A stretch of DNA of 41,819 nt from a virus: IMG/VR virus record IMGVR_UViG_3300022200_006398, positions 1 through 41,819 of that record; one strand, given 5' to 3'. Shown here in pieces: positions 7,030 to 14,551 of the stretch. Each line of letters starts with the position of its first letter. Within the stretch, counting starts at the first letter, position 1. The position numbers were made by a program, and so were the translations under genes. The notes beneath the pieces are model-generated. The model worked only from the letters and a program-made list of their open reading frames with translations, was not told the origin of the DNA and did not search any database.

Positions 7030-7835
7030 TCTCTATCAAATCTACATTCTGTATTTTTTATCAAAAAGATCATGACGATAGAGAACGTAATTTAAATATT
7101 CTACTTCATTATCTTTTAAAAAATTATACTGATTTAGAAATCTTAGTACTTCAGCAATATATAGATAAAGAGCAAAGAGATAATCTTAAACCTTTACCTA
7201 TCTTCCGTAATGAAAATATATTTCATCATAGATTATTAGAAGATACAGAGTATTGGAATAAAATGACTGCATATAACTTTGGTTTAAAATATGCTTCATA
7301 TGATACTATTTTCTTTAATGATGTAGATACTATTTTTAACCCACAAGATATAGTTAAAGCTTATGATCTTATTAATAACGAAAATAAGATTCTTATTCCT
7401 TCTGGTCCTAATTTTATTGATGTAAAAGTACCGTTAATAGATAAGTTTAAAGAAACTTTAGACTATAATACCTATTTGAATGAGTATCAAAATTTCCATG
7501 TTTATGAAAATAATCTTTTTAGACGTAATAACATGGGTGGCCCTGGTGGTGGGTTAGCTGGTAATAAAAACACATTTATTTCAATGAATGGATTTAACCC
7601 TAAATTCAAAGGTTGGGGTTTTGAAGATGATGAAACTCGTGAAAGATTTGCTAAGTTTGGAAACCCTGTAAAATTTATTGAGGATGGTTCTCCTATCTTT
7701 CATATGGTTCATGAAGGAGCAAAAAGAGGTACTGCAATGTGTAAGTATATGGAAACAAATAGACAAGTTTTAGAAGAAATGAGAGCTATGTCTTATGAAC
7801 AAGTAAAGGAATATAGTTTTTCATGGAAACTGTAA
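7026..7835 (+). CDS. Second GT7-like glycosyltransferase
   Basis: Paralogue of the first GT in this operon. It shares the N-terminal F-Y-x-K-D-x-x-D-R-E pattern, the DxD as FFNDVDTIF (DVD at 99-101) and the C-terminal block GGPGGGLAGNKNTF followed by NGFNPKFKGWGFEDDE (188-203). It probably arose by duplication and may add the same class of sugar (Gal or GalNAc type) to a different acceptor. The ATG in the ATGA overlap with the GT11 gene is preferred to an upstream TTG. Soluble, with no membrane segment visible. Confidence 0.8.
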   Translation: MISIKSTFCIFYQKDHDDRERNLNILLHYLLKNYTDLEILVLQQYIDKEQRDNLKPLPIFRNENIFHHRLLEDTEYWNKMTAYNFGLKYASYDTIFFNDVDTIFNPQDIVKAYDLINNENKILIPSGPNFIDVKVPLIDKFKETLDYNTYLNEYQNFHVYENNLFRRNNMGGPGGGLAGNKNTFISMNGFNPKFKGWGFEDDETRERFAKFGNPVKFIEDGSPIFHMVHEGAKRGTAMCKYMETNRQVLEEMRAMSYEQVKEYSFSWKL

Positions 7836-8515
7836 TCATATTTCAACCAGCTGGTATAGGTGATATTTTTTATTGCTTAAAAATAGCCTACTATATATCT
7901 TTCTATGATAAAAGTGTTAAAACAATTGAATGGCCTGTAGTAGACGAGTTCTCTTATATAAAAGATTATATTAAAATTCCAAAACTTAAATTTACTTCAT
8001 TTAATGATTTTGTTGATCAAGATGATAAAAAGCAAATTTTAAATTTAAGAGATGCTGATATAGGTAAACCTCAATACGATAACAACACAATGCAAGCTAA
8101 GTATGATTTAGCAAATATAGATTCTAGTGATGCATTAGATTATTTTGATTTCTTTAGAAATTATGAAAGAGAAGAAAAATTATATAATGAGTTAAATCCT
8201 AATAATGAAGAATATATTTTAAGAAGTTGTAATGTAGGTTCTCCTCCTCAATATTCCGCAAGACAAATTAATATTGAAACTAATAAAAAAATTATTGATA
8301 TAAAAGTATTACCCAACTACAACTTATTTGATTGGTGTAAAGTTTTAGAAAATGCATCCGAAATTTATATGGTTGATACTTCGTTTATGTATTTGATGGA
8401 AAAACTTGACCTTAAAGCATCCAAATTTAAATTATATAGTAGGTTTAATCCTGCCAATTTTAATGTAATAAAACATATTCCTAAAAACGTAAAATGGGAA
8501 TTAACTGAATGGTAA
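7823..8515 (+). CDS. GT9/GT-B-like glycosyltransferase fragment or relative
   Basis: N-terminal QPAGIGDIFYCLKIAYY resembles the GxGD start of heptosyltransferase-type GT9 proteins. The later stretch LENASEIYMVDTSFMYLMEKL resembles their donor-site block (A-x-x-x-x-x-x-D-T-x-x-x-H-x), but with Met-Tyr in place of the usual His. At 230 residues it is shorter than full GT9 enzymes (about 330), so it may be a reduced form. It overlaps the previous gene by 13 bp and is coupled to the operon. Activity is uncertain; a fold-level call only. Confidence 0.55.
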   Translation: METVIIFQPAGIGDIFYCLKIAYYISFYDKSVKTIEWPVVDEFSYIKDYIKIPKLKFTSFNDFVDQDDKKQILNLRDADIGKPQYDNNTMQAKYDLANIDSSDALDYFDFFRNYEREEKLYNELNPNNEEYILRSCNVGSPPQYSARQINIETNKKIIDIKVLPNYNLFDWCKVLENASEIYMVDTSFMYLMEKLDLKASKFKLYSRFNPANFNVIKHIPKNVKWELTEW

Positions 8516-8516
8516 G

Positions 8517-9152
8517 ATGGGTAATTTAAGAATTTTTAATTTAAATGAACTAACACAACTTAATAAAGCATCTGTGTTTATTGAAACCGGTACTTTATAT
8601 GGAGATGGAATTGTTCAAGCGTTAAGATATGACTTTGATAGAATCATATCTATAGAAATAGAACCAACAGTAGCAGAAAAAGCTAGACATAGATTCAGAA
8701 ATGAATCGAGAGTAGAAATAATTACCGGTCACTCAACCTCTGTATTAGAAGAAATTTTACCTACTATTGATAGTAATATTTTATTTTGGTTAGATGCTCA
8801 TTTTCCTGGAGCAGATGCTGAATTAAAATCATATGACGAAATTAAAAAATTAGATTTCAATTTAAATTTACCTTTAGAAGATGAAATTAATCTAATATCA
8901 AAAAGATTAGGTAAGTATAAGGATGTTTTAATTTGTGATGATTTATGGGTTTATGAATCAATAAAAGAAGGGAGTGACAAAAAGAGACCTTCGTTTGATG
9001 AACATTGTAAAGCTCACGGTCATAACATAACTTTAAATGATATTAACCCAGATGGAAAAGACCTTTCAATGTTATATGAAACTTTTGGTAAGACACATGA
9101 CTTTAGAAAGGTTTATAGAGATCAAGGATATGTAATAGTATACCCATTATGA
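8517..9152 (+). CDS. SAM-dependent methyltransferase-like protein
   Basis: Class I methyltransferase pattern: FIETGTLYGDGIVQAL as the glycine-containing first loop, then ISIEIEPTVAEKA with the acidic residue after strand 2, then VEIITGHSTSVL, and ILFWLDAHF as the strand-4 motif. The 211-residue length fits a single Rossmann domain plus a short C-terminal addition. Position inside a sugar operon suggests methylation of a sugar or of a glycan end, as FkbM-type enzymes do. The substrate is not visible. It starts 1 nt after the previous stop and overlaps the next gene by 4 bp. Confidence 0.6.
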   Translation: MGNLRIFNLNELTQLNKASVFIETGTLYGDGIVQALRYDFDRIISIEIEPTVAEKARHRFRNESRVEIITGHSTSVLEEILPTIDSNILFWLDAHFPGADAELKSYDEIKKLDFNLNLPLEDEINLISKRLGKYKDVLICDDLWVYESIKEGSDKKRPSFDEHCKAHGHNITLNDINPDGKDLSMLYETFGKTHDFRKVYRDQGYVIVYPL

Positions 9153-9952
9153 TAGTACATAACAATTTAAATAAAAATTATTGGGAAGACCCTTTAAGAT
9201 ATTGGGATTTTGAACAATATAAGGATTTGGTTTCTGATGACATTCACGTTTACATTGGATGTGATTGGGACGCAATGAAAAATTCAAATGTTACCGGTAA
9301 AAAGATTTGCTGTCATTTTGAAGAGGTATATGATGATTTAGATGGTACGGAAACTCTTATTGCACCTTATTGTGATGAGATGCTTACTATTAGTAAAACT
9401 GCTGCTGAAAAGAAACCTAATAGAAAGTATGTTTACTTTCCTTTGAACGAAAAATATTTACCAGAAAAGATTCTAGCTCCATCTGAAAAAATTTATGATG
9501 CTTGTTACACCGGTAATCATAATGGTACATCCCCTGTACCGGAAATCTTTAACACTTTAGGAGGTATGAGTTACGGTAAGTATGTGTTAGCTTCTTTTTC
9601 TAGAGGTACACATACAAATGTTACATATAAACAAAAATTGCAGTTGATAAGCGAGTCCAGGGTAACTGTAACTCATAACTCCACCCGAGCTTATGCTCAG
9701 TTGAAGAGCAGATCATTTGAAGCAGCATTTAATAAGAGTTTAATATTATGTTGCGAAAAATTTAGTAACTATATGGACCCTTGGTTTGTAAAGGATGAAC
9801 ATTTTGTTACTTTTGAGGAAGGTAAATTAAAAGAACGTTTAAACGAAATTTTAAACAACTACGAGTCTTATTATGACATGATAGAAAAGACTTATGATTT
9901 AGCTATTAATAATTACACGGTTAAAAATTTTATATTAGATTTTATATGTTAA
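9149..9952 (+). CDS. GT1-like (GT-B, CgeB-type) glycosyltransferase
   Basis: The C-terminal half has the layout of Glyco_trans_1_2 proteins: YDACYTGNHNG, then AYAQLKSRSFEAAFNKSLIL, where the conserved Arg-x-Phe-Glu block contacts the nucleotide sugar, then an aromatic acidic stretch and a closing helical part. The N-terminal half reads as a Rossmann-like acceptor domain. The family transfers sugars from nucleotide donors. 267 residues is compact for a GT-B enzyme. It has 4-bp and 7-bp overlaps with its neighbours. Donor unknown. Confidence 0.6.
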   Translation: MIVHNNLNKNYWEDPLRYWDFEQYKDLVSDDIHVYIGCDWDAMKNSNVTGKKICCHFEEVYDDLDGTETLIAPYCDEMLTISKTAAEKKPNRKYVYFPLNEKYLPEKILAPSEKIYDACYTGNHNGTSPVPEIFNTLGGMSYGKYVLASFSRGTHTNVTYKQKLQLISESRVTVTHNSTRAYAQLKSRSFEAAFNKSLILCCEKFSNYMDPWFVKDEHFVTFEEGKLKERLNEILNNYESYYDMIEKTYDLAINNYTVKNFILDFIC

Positions 9953-10887
9953 GTATTGTAACAACAACTATTAACGAGCCTACTGAAGCAACTAAAAGGT
10001 ATGCTAAATTAGCTCTCAATAATGATTGGACATTTTATGTAGTAGGGGATACCAAAACGCCTCATAAGCTTTACGAAGATATGGCTGGTGTGTCTTACCT
10101 TCACCCCGACTACCAGGAAAAGAAATATAAAGAACTTAGTGATAGTATAGGGTGGAGATCTATTCAAAGAAGAAATATTGGGTTTGTTGAAGCATATAAA
10201 GAAAGTAACAACAAAATTATTGCCACTATTGATGATGATAATATACCATATGATGACTGGGGGTCTGATATAAAGGTTAATACAAAAATAAATGTTAACC
10301 ATTATAGAGGTAATACATATGTCTTTGATCCTATTTCACCTACATCTTATCATGATAAAATTTGGCATAGAGGTTTCCCTTTAGATTATGTACCTGAAAG
10401 AAAAAAAGCTCAATTACTTCAAGATAAAGAAGTAGAGGTTAAAGTGCAAGCTGATTTTTGGAATGGTGATCCTGATATTGACGCAATGGCAAGACTAACA
10501 GTAAAGCCTTATTGTGATTTTAATTCTGAAAAAGGATTGTTCCCCTTTACTAGCGAAAATATCCACCCTTTTAATTCTCAAAATACATTTTTATCCAGAG
10601 ATGTTATACCTCATTATGCTGTATGGCCTCATGTAGGAAGAATGGATGATATTTGGGGTGGTTATTATCTTCAAACCAAAATAAAACCTAATCAAGTTAT
10701 ATTTGATAAAGCATCAGTTTATCAAAATAGGAATGAGCAAGATTTAATTACTAATTTAGAAAAAGAAATTATAGGTTATAGAAATACTTTATCATGGGTG
10801 TTAAATTGTTGTACTATTAACAGTGATTTAATACCAGATGAAACTAAAAAATTCTTAGACATTTATTTTAATGAATTTAATAAATAA
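9946..10887 (+). CDS. GT75/STELLO-like sugar-active protein
   Basis: Begins with a GT-A-like strand (LSIVTTTINEPT). It has a triple Asp metal motif in ATIDDDNIPYDDWG (DDD 96-98), HRGFPLDYV, and a later SQNTFLSRDVIPHYAVWPH with a DDIWGGYYLQ block. This order resembles the reversibly glycosylated polypeptide (UDP-arabinopyranose mutase) and STELLO/DUF288 proteins. It is the last gene of the uninterrupted overlapping run; a 38-nt very AT-rich spacer follows. Whether it is a mutase or a transferase cannot be told. Confidence 0.55.
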   Translation: MLSIVTTTINEPTEATKRYAKLALNNDWTFYVVGDTKTPHKLYEDMAGVSYLHPDYQEKKYKELSDSIGWRSIQRRNIGFVEAYKESNNKIIATIDDDNIPYDDWGSDIKVNTKINVNHYRGNTYVFDPISPTSYHDKIWHRGFPLDYVPERKKAQLLQDKEVEVKVQADFWNGDPDIDAMARLTVKPYCDFNSEKGLFPFTSENIHPFNSQNTFLSRDVIPHYAVWPHVGRMDDIWGGYYLQTKIKPNQVIFDKASVYQNRNEQDLITNLEKEIIGYRNTLSWVLNCCTINSDLIPDETKKFLDIYFNEFNK

Positions 10888-10925
10888 CATATCTTATATA
10901 ATTTTTTTAAAATAAAAAAAAACTT
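10888..10925 (+). promoter_or_regulatory. AT-rich spacer with possible promoter
   Basis: Holds a TATAAT at 10897-10902, 23 nt before the next ATG, with no good -35, followed by a T-run and an A-run. This is the one spacer in the window whose start would have a leader of some length. No Shine-Dalgarno. Confidence 0.3.
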
Positions 10926-11585
10926 ATGAAATTTACACATATACATCAATCCAAATGGTTAAAATATTACCTAAATAAAAACTTTGATAATAAACTTGGT
11001 GTTTTTTTAGAAATAGGGGTAGGTAATATTATAAGTCATGACTTTTGTGTATATCCAGAAAAATATAAGGAAAAAAAATGGAATGAATTGCCAATTATAG
11101 GATCTAATACTATTGAACTTTTGCAAATAGGTTGGGAAGGGTATTATTTTGACCCAGTTCCATTATTTGTAGAACAAGCTAAACTTTTAGCTCCTGATAA
11201 AAATAAAATTTATACTAAAGCAGTTGGTTTAGGTAAAAACAATGAGGAAAAGTTTTTACGAGCCGGTGATACATTTTTAGAAAGAGATACTCAATCAATA
11301 CCAAATGTAAATTGGATAAATAAAACGTACAAAATACAAAATGCAAATGAAGCATTATTAGAAAGTAATATTCCAAATTTTATAGATTTTTTTAGTCTAG
11401 ATGTAGAAGGTTATGAACTTAATATATTAGAAAGTATAGATTTTAACAAATATAAATTTAATTTAGTTTTTGTTGAAGTGGAAAGAGTAACTTTAGAGGG
11501 TGTTGCTAATTTATTACCAAATTATAAATGTATTGAATATGATCAAAGTAACGCCCTTTTTCAACACAATGAATTTAGTAAATGA
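10926..11585 (+). CDS. FkbM-family methyltransferase
   Basis: FkbM-type SAM methyltransferase, a family that O-methylates sugars and polyketide-like groups. Seen: FLEIGVG as the SAM glycine loop, WEGYYFDPVP, and the strongly typical block IDFFSLDVEGYELNILESID followed by LVFVEVE. 219 residues, single domain, no membrane segment. It ends the sugar region and its 3' end overlaps the pyrophosphatase start by 17 bp. Codon use is very AT-rich even for this window. It may cap the glycan built by the upstream transferases; this is inferred from context. Confidence 0.8.
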   Translation: MKFTHIHQSKWLKYYLNKNFDNKLGVFLEIGVGNIISHDFCVYPEKYKEKKWNELPIIGSNTIELLQIGWEGYYFDPVPLFVEQAKLLAPDKNKIYTKAVGLGKNNEEKFLRAGDTFLERDTQSIPNVNWINKTYKIQNANEALLESNIPNFIDFFSLDVEGYELNILESIDFNKYKFNLVFVEVERVTLEGVANLLPNYKCIEYDQSNALFQHNEFSK

Positions 11586-12090
11586 TATTCCAATAGGTAT
11601 AGATGCTCCTTTAAGGATAAATGCTATAATTGAAGTTGAAAAGGATACTAATGCCAAGTATGAGTACGATGAACAATTAGGTATCTTTAAACTTAGCAGA
11701 TGTCTTTACAGTAGTATGAGATACACCTGTTCGTATGGATTTGTCCCTCAAACTTTAGCTTTAGATAATGACCCTCTAGATGTTTGTGTTTATAATAATG
11801 TACCTATCAAAACTGGCACTCTAGTAGAAGTTTATCCAATAGCTGTTTTAGATATGGATGATAATGGTGATAAAGATTATAAGATTATTACAGTACCTGT
11901 TTCTCACGTAAAGGATTATCGTTCTCTAAAAGATCTTGACCCGCATTGGGTTTCAACTACATTTAATTTCTTCTCACATTATAAAGACTTAGAAGCCAAA
12001 GAAGTAAAAATTCATGGATGGCTAGGTAAATCAGATGCTAAAAAAATAATAAATGCCGCTCATAAACGTTGGTCTTCTTTGCAGAAGTGA
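11569..12090 (+). CDS. ppa: Inorganic pyrophosphatase (family I)
   Basis: Hydrolyses PPi to two phosphates. Family I marks: KYEYDEQ (30-36), SYGFVPQTLALDNDPLDV (55-72) with the metal-binding Asp trio at 66, 68 and 71, LDMDDNGDKDYKIITVP (94-110), and FFSHYKDLE (134-142). At 173 residues it matches the bacterial enzyme length. An upstream in-frame ATG 69 nt earlier is rejected because homology begins at MNLVNDIPIG. All key acidic residues appear intact, so it is probably active. PPi removal would favour DNA synthesis and nucleotide-sugar formation. Confidence 0.92.
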   Translation: MNLVNDIPIGIDAPLRINAIIEVEKDTNAKYEYDEQLGIFKLSRCLYSSMRYTCSYGFVPQTLALDNDPLDVCVYNNVPIKTGTLVEVYPIAVLDMDDNGDKDYKIITVPVSHVKDYRSLKDLDPHWVSTTFNFFSHYKDLEAKEVKIHGWLGKSDAKKIINAAHKRWSSLQK

Positions 12091-12096
12091 TATAAT
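12069..12096 (+). promoter_or_regulatory. Sigma70-type promoter with extended -10
   Basis: TTGGTC, 16-nt spacer, TGA-TATAAT (extended -10), then 6 nt to ATG. Predicted +1 is exactly the A of the start codon. Confidence 0.7.
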
Positions 12097-12102
12097 GACT
12101 AT

Positions 12103-12693
12103 ATGTTTAATGTAGAAAAATATGACGGTAATCTTCTTCATAGCAGATTTGCATATAAGTTTTTCAAAGATAAAGTATTACCTATTGGTAATCTAGTATC
12201 ATTTAGAGCTCCTATGGAAGTGCTTGCTGATGGAATGATCGATCAGGAAGATGTTGATAAGCAAGAATTCATCTGGAGTGATGACTCAATTAACTTTTTA
12301 TGGGAAATTCCTATCCTAGATAACCCTTTTGGTGCAGTAGCATATCAGAGATTGCTTAATACTTGTATTGCTAATATTCTAGCTAAGCCTGAATACCTGA
12401 ATTGTCCTATCTATATGGATGGTGATGATATCATGGTACAGAAAGAGTTTACTCAAGGCGGTGTTGTTCAGCAAGAAGGTAAAGTAAGTGTTAGTATTAC
12501 ATATGTTAAAGACGGTGTAGCTCTTGGTCATACCGGTATCAATGTAGTAGCTGGTAAGAAGGCTCCTGCATTTGCATTTAGTACTAATTTTACTGATGAG
12601 CAAGTGAATAATTTCTGTGGTGAAGTAAACAAAGCATTCTATGAATTGAATGATGATATGTTCGTTGCTACGTCTAAAGTTATTATTAAGTAA
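12103..12693 (+). CDS. DUF366-like protein
   Basis: Resembles the DUF366 family, small proteins of about 190 residues without a known reaction. Recognisable parts are RFAYKFF, LVSFRAPMEV, GMIDQEDV, and INFLWEIP followed by FGAVAYQRLLNT. The C-terminal half is beta-rich with a Gly-rich turn. No membrane segment. It has its own strong extended -10 promoter and is followed 5 nt later by the gp62-like gene, so it probably belongs to an early/middle operon. Function unknown. Confidence 0.6.
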   Translation: MFNVEKYDGNLLHSRFAYKFFKDKVLPIGNLVSFRAPMEVLADGMIDQEDVDKQEFIWSDDSINFLWEIPILDNPFGAVAYQRLLNTCIANILAKPEYLNCPIYMDGDDIMVQKEFTQGGVVQQEGKVSVSITYVKDGVALGHTGINVVAGKKAPAFAFSTNFTDEQVNNFCGEVNKAFYELNDDMFVATSKVIIK

Positions 12694-12698
12694 TTGTA

Positions 12699-13100
12699 AT
12701 GCTCAATATCTTTGAAATTCTAAATGATATAATTGTTACTAAGAAGGGTAACCTTTTGGATAACGTTGAGGATGAAGATCAGTTCCTTCCTTATATTGTT
12801 TGTAGGTGGTTGAGTATGTACTCTCCTGAGTATGCTCAGATTATTAATGAGACCACTAACAAGCATTATAACGTATTTGATACGAAGAGAGAGTGGTATG
12901 ATTATCTGATTAAAATATTACCAAAAGGTTCGCCTGGACGTATTCATTATATCAAAAAAGAGAAAAGAAAAGATATCAATAACTTTGATGAGATAGTAAA
13001 GTTTCTTGCTAAACGTTTTGAAATATCTAGACGTGAAGTAGAACAATATCTTGACTCAGGTAAAATAGATGTAACTAAAATTAAATCAGCATTGAAATAA
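12699..13100 (+). CDS. gp62-like sliding-clamp loader small subunit
   Basis: Similar in layout to T4-type gp62: the opening IFEILNDIIVTKKGNLLDN, the block LPYIVCRWLSMYSPEYAQIINET, a basic middle (HYIKKEKRKD) and a final helical FEISRREVEQYL. In T4, gp62 joins four gp44 ATPases to load the gp45 clamp. The product is 133 residues, shorter than T4 gp62 (187). The probable partner ATPase gene is at the far end of this window, not next door as in T4. Call is by pattern only. Confidence 0.55.
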   Translation: MLNIFEILNDIIVTKKGNLLDNVEDEDQFLPYIVCRWLSMYSPEYAQIINETTNKHYNVFDTKREWYDYLIKILPKGSPGRIHYIKKEKRKDINNFDEIVKFLAKRFEISRREVEQYLDSGKIDVTKIKSALK

Positions 13101-13124
13101 TATGTAAGGCTAATAAGTCTTTAC

Positions 13125-13535
13125 ATGTCTCAGGCAGAAAAAAGTATTGACTTATTAGCTCCTAAAAAGAGTCTAATCGACTTATCAGACCCCACTCAAG
13201 GATTCGATTCTACCTTGATGGGGTATTCCCTTTCTACCCTAATGGAAGATGTTATACTTGTTCGTTACGTTGACTCTAACGAAGATGGCACAGCTATCAT
13301 TCGTAACGGTATTTATGTTCCAATTAATGCTGATACCAAAGCATGGCGTATTGGAGAAGTATTACTTAAAGGTACTAAATGTGAATATGTCAATGTTGGT
13401 GATCATGTTATGTTTCCAAACAATCTTGGTATTCCTATTAATAATCTCGACGTTGATGGTATCGGCAATGTAAAGAAAGGGTTATTCTTAAACGAAGCTA
13501 GAATTTTCGGCATCGTAAAGCCTAATGAAGGTTAG
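13125..13535 (+). CDS. GroES-like co-chaperonin
   Basis: The region from about residue 38 has the Cpn10 order: LMEDVILVRYV (first strand), GIYVPINADTKAWRIGEVLLKG (mobile-loop exit and core), YVNVGDHVMFP (the G-D-x-V-x-F signature), then a hairpin and EARIFGIV as final strand. An extra N-terminal 35 or so residues precede it. T4 gp31 and related phage co-chaperonins work with host GroEL to fold the major capsid protein, which is the likely role here. It overlaps the next gene by 11 bp. No convincing promoter; TAATAA 8 nt upstream is weak. Confidence 0.72.
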   Translation: MSQAEKSIDLLAPKKSLIDLSDPTQGFDSTLMGYSLSTLMEDVILVRYVDSNEDGTAIIRNGIYVPINADTKAWRIGEVLLKGTKCEYVNVGDHVMFPNNLGIPINNLDVDGIGNVKKGLFLNEARIFGIVKPNEG

Positions 13536-13905
13536 TAGAGGACAACTTATAAACATTCTTAAAAACAATGTCTGTGAAGTAAAATTTGTTAGACGTGTTA
13601 TTAAGACCGGTGCACCACCTACTCGTCGTATGTTGTGTACAAATAGTTTTACTCTTTTGAATAGCGAGAACGGTAGGTTAACTCTAAACTATAGGCCCAC
13701 CACTCGTTTACCTGATTATGATCCAACGATTAAAAATTTAATTATTGTTTGGGATATATTCATGCAAAATTATAGACAAATTAATTGTACTAATGGTGTA
13801 GAATTAATTAGAACGATTCCTGCTAATGAGGAATTTTGGAAATACTTTACTGAAAACCTACAAACTTTAACACCACAAGAAAAACTAAATTTTCAAAATA
13901 CATGA
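13525..13905 (+). CDS. DUF2693-like SH3-barrel protein
   Basis: Fits the phage DUF2693 pattern of a small SH3-like barrel: a helix RGQLINILKNN, a strand CEVKFVRRV, then RRMLCTNSFTLL, and a late LIIVWDIFMQNYRQINC strand pair. Members occur in many phages and have no defined reaction; nucleic-acid or protein binding is possible. The 126-residue product here has a longer middle loop than usual. Translationally coupled to the co-chaperonin gene by an 11-bp overlap. Confidence 0.5.
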   Translation: MKVSRGQLINILKNNVCEVKFVRRVIKTGAPPTRRMLCTNSFTLLNSENGRLTLNYRPTTRLPDYDPTIKNLIIVWDIFMQNYRQINCTNGVELIRTIPANEEFWKYFTENLQTLTPQEKLNFQNT

Positions 13906-14249
13906 TTGTTAAAGTTATAGATGAAATAGAAAATAATTTTAAAGACTTTTTTCTTAATAATGTTAATTTTGTAATTAATGAAAAAATTATTAAGAAAGGC
14001 AAACTTATTAATCTATCAGTAAAAGATTTTTTTATTATATTTCAATTAGAAATACCTAAAGGCGGTATCAAAACATTTGAGATACCTTATCCCTTTGGAA
14101 TAGAAAATAAAAAGTCGTTTGTTAATTTTGATTATAGGCTTTGTACGTTAACTCAAAACGATACTTATAAATTTGTTAAAGCAAGAAATTTTAAACCAAA
14201 AAAGAACTCAAAGTTTTATGATGTTCAAATGATAATGAAAATAGTATGA
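13902..14249 (+). CDS. Hypothetical beta-rich protein
   Basis: No family recognised. The 115-residue product is basic and rich in Phe, Ile and Asn. It starts with a helix (DEIENNFKDFFLN) and then alternates short strands (FIIFQLEIP, TFEIPYPFGI). It contains no Cys motif, signal or membrane segment. 4-bp overlaps with both neighbours place it in one translated block with the DUF2693-like and zinc-finger genes that leads to the helicase. Confidence 0.6.
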   Translation: MIVKVIDEIENNFKDFFLNNVNFVINEKIIKKGKLINLSVKDFFIIFQLEIPKGGIKTFEIPYPFGIENKKSFVNFDYRLCTLTQNDTYKFVKARNFKPKKNSKFYDVQMIMKIV

Positions 14250-14548
14250 GAATATTTTTTAGTGTATTTACTGGAGTGATTTATGAACTTGAAGAAGAGT
14301 TTACTAACAACTTAGATTGTGGTCAACTTGAGATAACTAATCACCCAAAAAGTAATTGTAAGAAATGCTATGGTAAAGGCCATACGCATAAAAATATAAA
14401 AACAGACCACTACACGTTGTGCAATTGTACGATGAAAGAAGCTACCCCATCTATGTTAAAGATTATGTCAGAACACCAAGTAGAAGATGTTACTCTTCAT
14501 ACTAAAAAATCTGACTTTGATTCTATAGTCGATGACATATACTCATGA
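14246..14548 (+). CDS. Small zinc-finger protein (DnaJ-type CxxCxGxG)
   Basis: Contains CKKCYGKGH, the CxxCxGxG knuckle of DnaJ-type zinc fingers, followed 17 or so residues later by LCNC, so a four-Cys zinc site is likely. The N-terminal 30 residues are a strand-rich segment and the C terminus is acidic and helical. Such knuckles bind unfolded protein or nucleic acid. The gene directly precedes the helicase and overlaps its upstream neighbour by 4 bp. Function beyond zinc binding is not shown. Confidence 0.65.
   Translation: MRIFFSVFTGVIYELEEEFTNNLDCGQLEITNHPKSNCKKCYGKGHTHKNIKTDHYTLCNCTMKEATPSMLKIMSEHQVEDVTLHTKKSDFDSIVDDIYS
14517..14543 (+). promoter_or_regulatory. Weak sigma70-type promoter of the helicase gene
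   Basis: TTGATT, 15-nt spacer, TATACT, then 8 nt to ATG. It lies inside the end of the zinc-finger gene, so it is less certain than the spacer promoters. Confidence 0.35.
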
Positions 14549-14551
14549 TAT

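Noticed and set aside
11500-11568. Longer N terminus for the pyrophosphatase
   Set aside because: The extra 23 codons lie wholly inside the FkbM gene in another frame and the family similarity begins at MNLVNDIPIG.
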